Positions 31,739 to 39,292 of a DNA stretch of 50,217 nt are shown here, in pieces. Position 1 is the stretch's first letter, and each line of letters starts with the position of its first letter. The notes under the pieces were generated by a model. That model was not told where the DNA came from. It saw nothing but the letters and a program-made list of their open reading frames with translations, and did not search any database. Source of the DNA: Clostridia bacterium (lineage in GTDB: Bacteria > Bacillota > Clostridia > Oscillospirales > Acutalibacteraceae). The stretch lies in contig JAGBAK010000096.1 of assembly GCA_017938985.1 (NCBI GenBank), forward strand, positions 1-50,217. Direction: 5' to 3'. The position numbers and the translations under genes were made by a program.

Positions 31739-32734
31739 TTACTTTGGTTCTGAATATGATTGAATTACCGTCTGTGCACGTTCCGTAAGGTAATCACGGA
31801 GTTCTTTCGGAGCAACAGTTTCAACCTTGTCGCTGCAGCAGAAAAGCCATCCGACAAGGCGTTCATCGAGAACGGAATAGACCTTTGCAACGCAATAGCC
31901 TTCATTTTCGTCTTTTCTTATCTGAATGGGAGAGTCGAAAAAGTTTCTGACAAACTCTGCGTGTTCCTGCCTGAATTTGAGAAAAACCCAGCCGGCAGTT
32001 CTGTGACGGTCTTTGATTACGCTGCCTGTAAAAAATCCCTTTGCGTCAAAGATATCACCGTTATAAGGCTGTGCATCATCGTCAAGAATTTCCACGTTTT
32101 TGATGCGGCAAATATGCATACACTCAGCTTGGTTCGGATTATTACGAGAAAAGACAAGCAAAGTGCTGTTGACGCTTATTGCAATTCTTATCGGGTTGAC
32201 CTCCATTTTTTCTTCTGCTTCAACAGACGAAAAACTGTCACCGGGGGAGGTTACCGTGTAGGTTAAAATTGCTTTCTTTTTGCGGTGAATCGCTTGGCGC
32301 AGAGCCATAACGATTTCTCTTGATGCGGGTTCATGAGGGATATCGGCAGAAACCCTGTCTGTTGTGTTGAGCAGCAAGTCATACGTTGGTATGCTCACAA
32401 TATGTCTGAGAGATCTTTCAACGTTGCTTCTGTCTGCAGCAGAGAGCATATCCGATGAATAAAGTGCGGTCAGCATAGTGTCAATCGACGAAAGCGTGTA
32501 ATCTCTGACAATGTAATAACCCTTTTTGGGGCTGGTGACGTATATTATTTTTTGCGTTGTGGTGTTAATGCTCTTGATATCGGAAACGATGCTGCGCTTT
32601 GTTGCTTTGTAGCCGTAGTTTTCAAGGTGAGCGCATATTTCCTCAATGCTGAGCACGTTGCTTTCATTTGAATATATTTTGAGAATATCGACGATAAGAA
32701 GAAGCCGGGTGCGTGCGCCGGTGTTTTCTTCCAC
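31739..32734 (-). CDS. WYL-domain transcriptional regulator (331 aa)
   Basis: The N-terminal ~70 residues are a winged HTH (RLLLIVDILKIYSNESNVLS, then YKATKRSIVSDIKSI). The middle (~150-230) is a WYL domain that keeps the ITYTVTSPG / VNPIRI / HICRIKNVEIL pattern. The C-terminal ~90 residues form the WCX extension. WYL proteins usually bind nucleic acid or nucleotide-like ligands and regulate nearby genes. Start is GTG 32732-32734 with AAAGGGAG upstream. It lies 19 nt after the GH2 gene and 24 nt before the DUF3798 lipoprotein, so it is probably co-transcribed with both and may control them. Confidence 0.88.
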   Translation of the reverse strand: MEENTGARTRLLLIVDILKIYSNESNVLSIEEICAHLENYGYKATKRSIVSDIKSINTTTQKIIYVTSPKKGYYIVRDYTLSSIDTMLTALYSSDMLSAADRSNVERSLRHIVSIPTYDLLLNTTDRVSADIPHEPASREIVMALRQAIHRKKKAILTYTVTSPGDSFSSVEAEEKMEVNPIRIAISVNSTLLVFSRNNPNQAECMHICRIKNVEILDDDAQPYNGDIFDAKGFFTGSVIKDRHRTAGWVFLKFRQEHAEFVRNFFDSPIQIRKDENEGYCVAKVYSVLDERLVGWLFCCSDKVETVAPKELRDYLTERAQTVIQSYSEPK

Positions 32735-32753
32735 TTTAATCAGCTCCCTTTGT

Positions 32754-34511
32754 TTAATAAGTCAGTTTGCTGTTAATATCAATGATAGCCTGTTCGTCAA
32801 TTTTAAGTACTTTTCTGTCGTAAGTGTAAATACCGTTAACCTCAAACTCAACGTCGCTGACCTGGGTATAAACGGTAGCGCAAAGACCGTCTTTAATGAG
32901 CGGAATAACCTGGTTTTCGTGAAGATTAACGTAAGCCTTGGTTATTGCTTCTTTGCTCAGATAGGGGATATAGCCGAATGAACGCAGGGGATTCCAGGCG
33001 TGTTCTTTGATGTTCCAGCTGTATCCGCCGTATTCGCTGATTACAAAAGGTCTGCCGTTTGTTCTGTGCTTTGTGGGTTTGTGAATGGGGAAAATGTATT
33101 TGTGGATGCTCTTGAAATCGCAGCCGCCCTGGTCATGCCAACCGCTTGCGTGGTCAACAAATCTTGTGGGGTCATAGGCCTTGACCTTGTTGCCGATTTC
33201 AAGTGCGTCAAACTGTCCCCAGCCTTCGTTGAAGGGAACCCAGCAACAGATTGAAACGCAGTTATAAAGGTTGTCAATCATCTCAAAAAGTTCAGCCTTG
33301 AATTCTTCTCTCCATTCGGGCAGGTCACGGTTGAAAGCTTTGTAGATATTATCCTTAACGTGAACGTTGATGTTTGGCAGAGCGCCTGCGAGAATGGGGT
33401 TAAGAGGCTTGCCGCCGCTTATCATATCCTGCCATACGAGCATTCCGAGCCTGTCGCAGTGATAATACCAGCGAAGAGGTTCTTCCTTGATGTGCTTGCG
33501 AAGCATATTGAAGCCGAGGTCTTTCATCTTCTGAATGTCAAAAATCATTGCTTCGTCAGTGGGCGGAGTAAGCTGAGCGTCGGGCCAGTAACCCTGGTCG
33601 AGCAGACCTTTCTGGAAATAGGGTTCGTTGTTGAGAGCGAGTCTGGGATAACCGTCAGCCGATTTGATGATTGAGAATTTGCGCATACCGAAATAGCTTT
33701 TTACTGTGTCGGTTTCGCCGTTGCAATCAAGAGTAAGCTCAAGGTCATAAAGGAAAGGAATTTCGGGACTCCAGAGCTTTGCATCGGGAATTGAAATTTC
33801 AGCTTTGGCGTCGATTTCGCCTTCAAAATAAGTGTTGTTACCGTCAAAAATTTTTGCCGTTATTTTGCCGCCGCATTTGCAGGTATGGAACACCTCAATG
33901 TTGATAACACTCTTGTCAATGTCAGGTGTAAGACGTATATTTTCAATTCTGCAGTAGTTTACGGGTTCAAGCCAGACTGTCTGCCAGATGCCCGAGGTTG
34001 CGGTGTACCAGAAGCCGACGGGTTTCTGAATCTGCTTACCTCTCTGCTGATGACCTGCGTCTGTGGGGTCGAAAACCTTGACAAGCAGTTCGTTTTCGCC
34101 GTCAGCAAGAACGTCTGTTATGTCAAATGTAAAGGGGTTGTAGCCGCCTGTATGCTCGCCGACAACCTCGCCGTTGACCCAGACTTTGCACTGCCAGTCA
34201 ACCGCGCCGAAATGAAGCAGGGTTCTTTTGCCTTTGAAAGCGTCTGTGAGAGTAAATTTTCTTCTGTACCAAAGACGCTGTGTTTCATCAATCTTTTTTT
34301 CAACGCCCGAAAGAGCGGATTCTACCGAAAACGGAACAAGAATTTCGCCGTCAAACGTTTTTGGGATGCTGTCATATTCGCCCGTGATGGCATATTCGTA
34401 GATGCCGTTGAGGTTGAGCCAATCTTTTCTGACAAGCTGGGGACGGGGATATTCGGGCAGGGGGCAGCTTTTATCTACTTTGTCAAACCATTCTGTTTTA
34501 ATATGTGTCAT
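32754..34511 (-). CDS. Glycoside hydrolase family 2 enzyme (585 aa)
   Basis: The order is a GH2 sugar-binding jelly roll (~20-175, LLHFGAVDWQCKVWVNGEVVG), an Ig-like sandwich (~180-275) and a TIM barrel (~280-585). The acid/base Glu is in WVPFNEGWGQ and the nucleophile Glu in FVISEYGGYSW. The family includes beta-galactosidases, beta-glucuronidases and beta-mannosidases; the specificity is not obvious. No signal peptide is present, so it is probably intracellular. ATG 34509-34511 has AAAGGAG eight nt upstream; the TTG two codons earlier is less well placed. It is flanked by a lipoprotein gene and a WYL regulator in one direction. Confidence 0.92.
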   Translation of the reverse strand: MTHIKTEWFDKVDKSCPLPEYPRPQLVRKDWLNLNGIYEYAITGEYDSIPKTFDGEILVPFSVESALSGVEKKIDETQRLWYRRKFTLTDAFKGKRTLLHFGAVDWQCKVWVNGEVVGEHTGGYNPFTFDITDVLADGENELLVKVFDPTDAGHQQRGKQIQKPVGFWYTATSGIWQTVWLEPVNYCRIENIRLTPDIDKSVINIEVFHTCKCGGKITAKIFDGNNTYFEGEIDAKAEISIPDAKLWSPEIPFLYDLELTLDCNGETDTVKSYFGMRKFSIIKSADGYPRLALNNEPYFQKGLLDQGYWPDAQLTPPTDEAMIFDIQKMKDLGFNMLRKHIKEEPLRWYYHCDRLGMLVWQDMISGGKPLNPILAGALPNINVHVKDNIYKAFNRDLPEWREEFKAELFEMIDNLYNCVSICCWVPFNEGWGQFDALEIGNKVKAYDPTRFVDHASGWHDQGGCDFKSIHKYIFPIHKPTKHRTNGRPFVISEYGGYSWNIKEHAWNPLRSFGYIPYLSKEAITKAYVNLHENQVIPLIKDGLCATVYTQVSDVEFEVNGIYTYDRKVLKIDEQAIIDINSKLTY

Positions 34512-34528
34512 ATTCAAATCTCCTTTGA

Positions 34529-35170
34529 TTATTTCTGGATTGCAACAAAGTTGTCAAGTTTCCATTCGCCGTCAACCAGAACGGCGTTCATTGTGCTTAT
34601 CATAACTTTGTTTTCTGTTATGGCGTCAATAACGTAGAATCTGAGTTGGACAGTGTCGTCGGTTTTGGTTGTGAAATTATCGTCGATTTCAATTTCGCTC
34701 CAGTCGTAGGGATAAATTCCTTCGCCTGCGAAGTAGCCTGATGAATAGTCGAGGTTGTAATAAAGCTTGCCGTCAATTTCGGTGTAAATTGCAGGGTTGC
34801 CAAGCAGCTTTTCTATCGCCTCTTTGGTGTATAAGCTTTGAAGCTTTGCAAGAAGCTCGCCGTAGGTCTTATATTTTGCCTTGTCGGTAACCGGTGCATA
34901 ATTTACGCCGTTGTGCACAATAGCGGCTGACTTGTCAACAGGCAGGTGCGAAAGCACAAAAACATCTTCAACAAGTTCGGCGTGAGGCATAAGGTAGGAT
35001 TTAAGAAGAGTTTCTTTTAATGCAGCCTCAACTACGATGTTGGAGTCATACGCCGCTGTGAAATCTTCTGCCGCCGTTGTGGCTTCGGGCAAAACACGGT
35101 CCTTTACGTTGCAGCCTGCAAAAGCAAAAACAGTTGCGGCAACAAGTAAAAGCGCAAATATTTTTTTCAA
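34529..35170 (-). CDS. Predicted lipoprotein (213 aa), unknown function
   Basis: The signal peptide MKKIFALLLVAATVFAFAGC has a lipobox with Cys at residue 19-20. I take TTG 35168-35170 as start because AAAGGA lies nine nt upstream; the longer frame to 35179 begins directly on the SD. The mature part has AKYKTYGELLAKLQSLYTKE and strand-rich segments (KLYYNLDYSSGYF, TVQLRFYVIDAI). This is reminiscent of IseA/NTF2-like secreted domains, but I am not confident of the family. It lies between a MraY-like transferase and a GH2 enzyme, all in the same direction. Confidence 0.75.
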   Translation of the reverse strand: MKKIFALLLVAATVFAFAGCNVKDRVLPEATTAAEDFTAAYDSNIVVEAALKETLLKSYLMPHAELVEDVFVLSHLPVDKSAAIVHNGVNYAPVTDKAKYKTYGELLAKLQSLYTKEAIEKLLGNPAIYTEIDGKLYYNLDYSSGYFAGEGIYPYDWSEIEIDDNFTTKTDDTVQLRFYVIDAITENKVMISTMNAVLVDGEWKLDNFVAIQK

Positions 35171-35203
35171 TGTAATCAATCCTTTCGGGTTATGGTTATG
35201 TTC

Positions 35204-36163
35204 TTATTTCAGAGCGCAGATTGTAACGGCGGAAATAACAGCCTGTATCATGCAGAATCTGAAAATAACCTGTGAGTTTGACCAGCCTTTGTTCTTTCTG
35301 AAATGGTCGTGAAGGGGAGTGCGGATTTTTTTGAAGGCATTGAAATGAAGGAATCTGATAAGCGAAACCTTAAGGATGCCGAGTAAGCCGTCAAGGCAGA
35401 GCATAAAGCAAAGCGGAATTGTGAGCAGGACGTTGCCTGTTTTGAAAATAAGGATGCAGAGGAAAAGACCGAGAGCTCTTGAACCTGCATCTCCCATCAT
35501 CATTGTGCTGGGTTCGGAGTTGCTCCAGAGATAGGGCATAAGAGTAACAACCATAAGCAGCACAAGCATTGTAACGTTGCTGTCTGTGCCTGCAAGGTAA
35601 ATGACGGCGGCAATTGAAATCATTGAAACGATTGAAAGGCTGCCGCAGAAGCCGTCAATGCCGTCTGAGCAATTGGTGGCGTTGATGAGCATCCATACAA
35701 GAACGGTTCCCAGAATGCCGAAAACAATCGGATTTACGTTTATACCGAAACCGAAAAAGCTTACGTGCAGAAGTTCGGGGTTAAAGTAAACAAAGTTTGC
35801 GGAGGTCAGTGCCGAAATTATAAGGTCAATAGCGCCTTTTTTGTATTCGCCCCAGGGCTTTTCGGAAGCGTCGTCAAGATAGCCCGAAAGCATACCGAGG
35901 AAAAGAAGAACGTAATAGAATAAGTATTCGTATGAAAACGGAACAAACAGGAGGGCGACGGCGATAAATGAGCAAACAAAAATGATGCCTGCGCCTCTGA
36001 CCTTGCCTGCCGAAAGCTTACCGTTAAAAGCAAATTCTCTGCCCTGGTCCTTGGGAAGCTTACCTTTGAAAAGCTTAAGCATAGCCGCACACAGAGCGGC
36101 GCCGCAAAGAATTGCAAGGATAAACAGGTACTTTGGTTCGAGTTCAATAAATTTATTAAGCAT
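35204..36163 (-). CDS. MraY-like phospho-MurNAc-pentapeptide transferase homologue (319 aa)
   Basis: A multi-pass membrane protein with about ten hydrophobic segments and the glycosyl-1-phosphate transferase motifs: GYLDDASEKPWG (first Asp pair), NATNCSDGIDGFCG (catalytic Asp region), MGDAGSRALG, and TPLHDHFRKNKGWSNSQV. MraY moves phospho-MurNAc-pentapeptide onto undecaprenyl phosphate to form lipid I. The usual HHH of MraY reads HDH here, and the gene is outside any division/cell-wall cluster, so it may be a second copy or act on another nucleotide sugar. SD GGAGG lies before the ATG. Confidence 0.85.
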   Translation of the reverse strand: MLNKFIELEPKYLFILAILCGAALCAAMLKLFKGKLPKDQGREFAFNGKLSAGKVRGAGIIFVCSFIAVALLFVPFSYEYLFYYVLLFLGMLSGYLDDASEKPWGEYKKGAIDLIISALTSANFVYFNPELLHVSFFGFGINVNPIVFGILGTVLVWMLINATNCSDGIDGFCGSLSIVSMISIAAVIYLAGTDSNVTMLVLLMVVTLMPYLWSNSEPSTMMMGDAGSRALGLFLCILIFKTGNVLLTIPLCFMLCLDGLLGILKVSLIRFLHFNAFKKIRTPLHDHFRKNKGWSNSQVIFRFCMIQAVISAVTICALK

Positions 36164-36240
36164 AGTATACCTCCATTATAATTCAGCTAAAAAAAGCATA
36201 ACACAAGCCAAGGGATTTTTCAATATTAATTTTAATTTAT

Positions 36241-36269
36241 TTGACTTGATATCTATATTTATATATAAT
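36241..36269 (+). promoter_or_regulatory. Promoter of the PfkB kinase gene
   Basis: TTGACT (36241-36246), 17-nt spacer, TATAAT (36264-36269), 17 nt before the ATG. Confidence 0.8.
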
Positions 36270-36286
36270 ATCGTCAGGGTGATAAA

Positions 36287-37138
36287 ATGAAGATTCTTGC
36301 AATCGGTGAAATTATTTTCGATATTTTTGATAACGAAGCCGCAATCGGCGGTGCACCGCTGAACTTTTGCGCTCACTGTGTTGCCTGCGGAGAGCGGGCG
36401 GCGTTGATTTCGGGCGTGGGCAATGATGAATACGGCAAGGCTGCTCTTGAATGTCTTGAAAGCTTCGGCGTTGAGTCCCGTTTTGTTTGCCGGAATGAGC
36501 TCGAAACGGGCAAATGTATTGTCAGCGTTAAAAACGGCAATCCCTCATACAACGTTCTCCGACCTGCGGCTTATGACAGTGTTCAGACCGATATTTCCGC
36601 AATAAAAACCTATGCAGCCGATGTTTTTGCGTTCGGAACACTGATACAAAGAGAAGAAAAGTCACGCAATGCAGTTAAAGAAATACTTTGTAATTGCAGT
36701 TTCGGCAACGTTTTTTGCGATATCAATCTGCGCAAAGACTGTTACGATGCGGAAAGCTGCAGGCTTTGTCTCGAAAACGCAACAATTCTTAAACTCAGTA
36801 ATGAGGAAGAACCGCTTCTTGCTCGGTTCGGATTTTATGAATCAGCTGCCAACGAAGAAAAGCTGCTTGAGAATATTGCGAAAAGCTTCGGCAATATCCG
36901 CCTGATTCTTTACACAAAGGGCGAAAAAGGCTCGGTTGTTTATGATGCAGTAAACGGCAAATACGAATACTTTTCTGCAGTCAGAACAACGGTTGTTTCA
37001 ACCGTCGGTGCAGGCGACAGTTACAGCGCCGCATTTCTGAGCGAATACCTGAGAAGCGGCGATATAAGAAAAGCAGGTGAAGCGGGTGCAGAGTTAAGTG
37101 CATTTGTGGTTTCAAAAAAAGAAGCAATACCGCTATGA
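36287..37138 (+). CDS. PfkB-family carbohydrate kinase, fructokinase-like (283 aa)
   Basis: A ribokinase-type sugar kinase. The N-terminal GEIIFDIFDNEAAIGGAPLNFC is the fructokinase-like sugar-binding start, and GVGNDEYGKAALE follows. Near the C-terminus VSTVGAGDSYSAAF is the second PfkB signature with the catalytic Asp and anion hole. The protein is slightly short but complete. GGGTGA precedes the ATG. It stands alone between its promoter and the terminator at 37145. Fructose is the likeliest substrate by resemblance, not proven. Confidence 0.9.
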   Translation: MKILAIGEIIFDIFDNEAAIGGAPLNFCAHCVACGERAALISGVGNDEYGKAALECLESFGVESRFVCRNELETGKCIVSVKNGNPSYNVLRPAAYDSVQTDISAIKTYAADVFAFGTLIQREEKSRNAVKEILCNCSFGNVFCDINLRKDCYDAESCRLCLENATILKLSNEEEPLLARFGFYESAANEEKLLENIAKSFGNIRLILYTKGEKGSVVYDAVNGKYEYFSAVRTTVVSTVGAGDSYSAAFLSEYLRSGDIRKAGEAGAELSAFVVSKKEAIPL

Positions 37139-37144
37139 ATAAAC

Positions 37145-37188
37145 AAAAGCAGCACAGAGTTTTGCTACTCTATGCTGCTTTTCTTTTT
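37145..37188 (+). terminator. Terminator after the PfkB gene
   Basis: AAAAGCAGCA.AGAGT pairs with ACTCT.TGCTGCTTTT (37145-37182) followed by TTCTTTT. Confidence 0.85.
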
Positions 37189-37193
37189 GCTGC

Positions 37194-37246
37194 CATATTG
37201 CTGCAAATTCCGTACCTGCGGTACAGGAAATTTTGGCGGCAATATG
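37194..37246. repeat. Long imperfect palindrome (53 nt)
   Basis: CATATTGCTGC (37194-37204) pairs with GCGGCAATATG (37236-37246), and the inner AAATTCC/GTACC pairs with GGTAC/GGAAATTT around the loop TGC. It lies just after the stop of the convergent XRE gene and may be its terminator, but no U-run follows on the minus strand. Confidence 0.6.
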
Positions 37247-37267
37247 ATAACATTTTGTTTGCAGGAA

Positions 37268-37522
37268 TCACTTTTTTGGAGGAACGTATTTCATTATGTC
37301 TCCGATTTCGCACTCGAGATAATTGCAAATGCGTGCCAGAACAAAAAGGTCGATTCTTGCAACCTTGTTTTTGCAGTAGTTCTGCAACTGTGTTCGCTGA
37401 ACATTGGCGTTGATGCAAATCTGGTTTTTGCTTATGCCCTTTGATTTTCTGAACTCATCAAGGGTGAAGCAAACCTGACCGATATCTTCCTGTTCAGCAA
37501 CCGATTTTTTGGTTTCTACCAA
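37268..37522 (-). CDS. XRE-family transcriptional regulator (84 aa)
   Basis: Almost the whole protein is one helix-turn-helix domain: VCFTLDEFRKSKGISKNQIC, then VQRTQLQNYCKNKVARIDL, VLARICNYLECEIGDIM. The best start is TTG 37520-37522 with GAGGTGA five nt upstream; the open frame extends further but without an SD and across the promoter region. It is divergent from the zinc-ribbon genes, and a 15-bp direct repeat covers the -10 of each divergent promoter, consistent with autoregulation and control of the neighbours. Ligand unknown. Confidence 0.8.
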   Translation of the reverse strand: MVETKKSVAEQEDIGQVCFTLDEFRKSKGISKNQICINANVQRTQLQNYCKNKVARIDLFVLARICNYLECEIGDIMKYVPPKK

Positions 37523-37550
37523 ATCAATCACCTCAGAATATTCGGTAAAT

Positions 37551-37612
37551 GTATTATATCTTACAAAAGTTTTTATTGACTGCTGTAAAATATTGCAGTA
37601 TAATATCTTACA
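37551..37612. promoter_or_regulatory. Divergent promoter region with two near-identical 15-bp sites
   Basis: The plus-strand promoter is TTGACT (37576-37581), 17-nt spacer, TATAAT (37599-37604). A minus-strand -10 TATAAT is at 37553-37558. Direct repeats GTATTATATCTTACA (37551-37565) and GTATAATATCTTACA (37598-37612), 14 of 15 identical and 47 bp apart, each cover one -10 box. They are candidate operators of the XRE protein. Confidence 0.65.
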
Positions 37613-37648
37613 CAGTAAAAACAAATTTATTATGTAAGGAGGCGTGTT

Positions 37649-38134
37649 GTGTTTTGCGGTAAGTGCGGGGCGGCAATTAAGCCGGGAGCGCGTTTTTGCT
37701 CAGCCTGCGGTGCGCGGGTAACCGTTTCACCCGTTAACAACCGGGTTGACGGCAGCTTGCTGATGTCTCAACTGATAAAAAAGTTGCGGTCAGAAATTTT
37801 TGCATGGAGTGTCGTTGTTTTGGTTCAATGCATAGTTTCGGTTATTCTTTTTTCGCAAGGTGGTGGCGAAAACATATTTTCAGGCATAATCTGTTCGGTT
37901 TGTGCCCTGCTTAACATTGGTTCTGTTTATGATGATTATACTTTTCTTAATCAAATCAAAAACAAACCTGCAGGCATTGTTGCCAGGTATGAGTCGATGC
38001 CCGGTTTCTGGGTTGCGTTTATCTGGAGCGTAACAAGAGGTCTCGGTGTTGGTCTTATTGCTTGGATTTTTACAATGCTGACCAGAAGCTTTGTTCTGGA
38101 TAACAGACAAAGCTTTCTCGAACTCGAAGAATAA
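37649..38134 (+). CDS. Zinc-ribbon membrane protein (161 aa)
   Basis: An N-terminal zinc ribbon (FCGKCGAAIKPGARFCSACG, two CxxC pairs) is followed by hydrophobic segments at ~55-75 (FAWSVVVLVQCIVSVILF), ~82-95 and ~125-150. The protein is probably an integral membrane protein with the ribbon on the cytoplasmic side. Start is GTG 37649-37651 behind AAGGAGG. Zinc-ribbon/TM proteins of this type are common in Firmicutes and mostly uncharacterised. It is followed 27 nt later by a second zinc-ribbon protein and is divergent from the XRE gene. Confidence 0.85.
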   Translation: MFCGKCGAAIKPGARFCSACGARVTVSPVNNRVDGSLLMSQLIKKLRSEIFAWSVVVLVQCIVSVILFSQGGGENIFSGIICSVCALLNIGSVYDDYTFLNQIKNKPAGIVARYESMPGFWVAFIWSVTRGLGVGLIAWIFTMLTRSFVLDNRQSFLELEE

Positions 38135-38161
38135 TATTTCAATCAGAAAGAGGTAAAAATT

Positions 38162-38704
38162 ATGTTCTGTAAAAAATGCGGTAAAGAAATAGCTGAAGGT
38201 CTTACAACCTGCCCCGAATGCAATGCAACAACACAGGCTGCACAGTTGCCTGCGGAGAATGCTGCAGGTGGAGTAAAAGGCTTTGTTGACGGCTATAAGA
38301 ATTTTGGTTCACTTTCAAAGAACAGCAAGATTATTCACATTGCCGTTCCTGTTGTTGCGGTGATTGTTGTTGCTGTTGTTCTTTCGCTTATTTTCTCAAA
38401 AGACTATGTTGCCATGGTTAAGGACAGTACACTTGACGATTATTCCAAAACAGTAACCGTAGGTGAGGCGTTTGACGAATTCTTTTCTGACCCCGAATGG
38501 GAAACTTTCAAGTCTGAAGACGGCGACAGAATCGTTGAATTCAACGGCGAATGTGAATATTACGGCGAAAAAGTAAATTGCTGCGTTCAGTTTGAGATTT
38601 CGGATGACGATGATTACTTTGAGGTTGAATATATGGATATCGACGGCGAAAGCCTGAATAAGCTTGAAATCCGTGCAATGCTCGAAGTTATTTATGAAGG
38701 CTGA
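38162..38704 (+). CDS. Zinc-ribbon protein with one membrane segment and acidic outer domain (180 aa)
   Basis: The protein starts with a zinc ribbon (FCKKCGKEIAEGLTTCPEC). A spacer with NSKIIHIAVPVVAVIVVAVV as transmembrane segment (~60-80) follows, then an acidic C-terminal domain of about 95 residues (TVGEAFDEFFSDPEWETF, later FEISDDDDYFEVEYMDIDG). This small extracellular domain recurs in ruminococcal zinc-ribbon proteins, as far as I recall; its role is unknown. The SD is AAAGAGG before ATG. It is probably co-transcribed with the preceding zinc-ribbon gene and ends at the terminator at 38731. Confidence 0.85.
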   Translation: MFCKKCGKEIAEGLTTCPECNATTQAAQLPAENAAGGVKGFVDGYKNFGSLSKNSKIIHIAVPVVAVIVVAVVLSLIFSKDYVAMVKDSTLDDYSKTVTVGEAFDEFFSDPEWETFKSEDGDRIVEFNGECEYYGEKVNCCVQFEISDDDDYFEVEYMDIDGESLNKLEIRAMLEVIYEG

Positions 38705-38730
38705 TAAACCGATGAATTAAGTTAAATAAA

Positions 38731-38779
38731 AAACAGGCTTGCAAAGGTAGTGGTAACCGATGCAAGCCTGCTGTTTTTT
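38731..38779. terminator. Bidirectional terminator (GGCTTGCA family)
   Basis: CAGGCTTGCA (38734-38743) pairs with TGCAAGCCTG (38761-38770), followed by a T-run. It separates the convergent zinc-ribbon and XRE genes and shares 15 nt with the terminator at 18772. Confidence 0.8.
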
Positions 38780-38804
38780 GAGAAAACGTAAGGTTTATTC
38801 CTGC

Positions 38805-39221
38805 TTATATTTCTTTTTCATTTGTGTCAATCAATATAGAGTTGATTTGGTTTATGTCAAGCTTTTTATTAATTGCAAAAATAAAAACACTGTCTCTTTT
38901 GTTTCTCGGGTCAAGGTAAGCAAATTTTGCGAGCCTCAATACAAGCTGGGTTTCGGACAGGGTAAGACCCATGCCGACAGCAATTGAAATAACCACGTCC
39001 CTTGTTGGATTTTTGTTGCCGTTGAATATTTTATAAGCATAGTCTCCTCTGCCTGATTTATCGGCAACGTATGCAACTGTAAGGTCTTTTTCCGCAAGTA
39101 AACGCGAAAGGCACTGCGGCAGAGTTTCACGGAGGATTTCTTTTTCGTTCGTTTCAAGAAAACTGATTATGTCATTTGAGTTGGTCAGACTGTTGAGAAG
39201 CTGGCTTGTTGATTTCTCCAC
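38805..39221 (-). CDS. XRE-like helix-turn-helix protein (138 aa)
   Basis: The middle contains an HTH: LTVAYVADKSGRGDYAYKIF, then NPTRDVVISIAVGMGLTLSETQLVLRLA, with a C-terminal helical tail ending TNEKEI. Start is GTG 39219-39221 with AAAGGAG eight nt upstream. It diverges from the Ser/Thr kinase gene with face-to-face promoters only 30 bp wide, so the two are very likely regulated together. I infer that the kinase may act on this protein; nothing in the sequence proves it. Confidence 0.78.
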   Translation of the reverse strand: MEKSTSQLLNSLTNSNDIISFLETNEKEILRETLPQCLSRLLAEKDLTVAYVADKSGRGDYAYKIFNGNKNPTRDVVISIAVGMGLTLSETQLVLRLAKFAYLDPRNKRDSVFIFAINKKLDINQINSILIDTNEKEI

Positions 39222-39250
39222 TTGTAAAACTCCTTTGCATAGTATATAAT
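39222..39250 (+). promoter_or_regulatory. Promoter of the Ser/Thr kinase gene
   Basis: TTGTAA (39222-39227), 17-nt spacer, TATAAT (39245-39250), 43 nt before the kinase ATG. Confidence 0.7.
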
Positions 39251-39251
39251 C

Positions 39252-39280
39252 ATTATAAGCCAAAACACATTTTGTTTCAA
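39252..39280 (-). promoter_or_regulatory. Promoter of the XRE-like gene
   Basis: Minus-strand TTGAAA (39275-39280), 17-nt spacer, TATAAT (39252-39257). The two -10 boxes of the divergent promoters are one base apart. Confidence 0.7.
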
Positions 39281-39292
39281 GGGGGTGACGGA

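Noticed and set aside
31013-31763. Plus-strand frames opposite the DUF3798 gene
   Set aside because: They are antisense shadows of a gene with a clear signal peptide and family pattern.
37135-37413. Plus-strand frame overlapping the pfkB stop
   Set aside because: It runs through the terminator and palindrome and is antisense to the XRE gene; no SD or motif.
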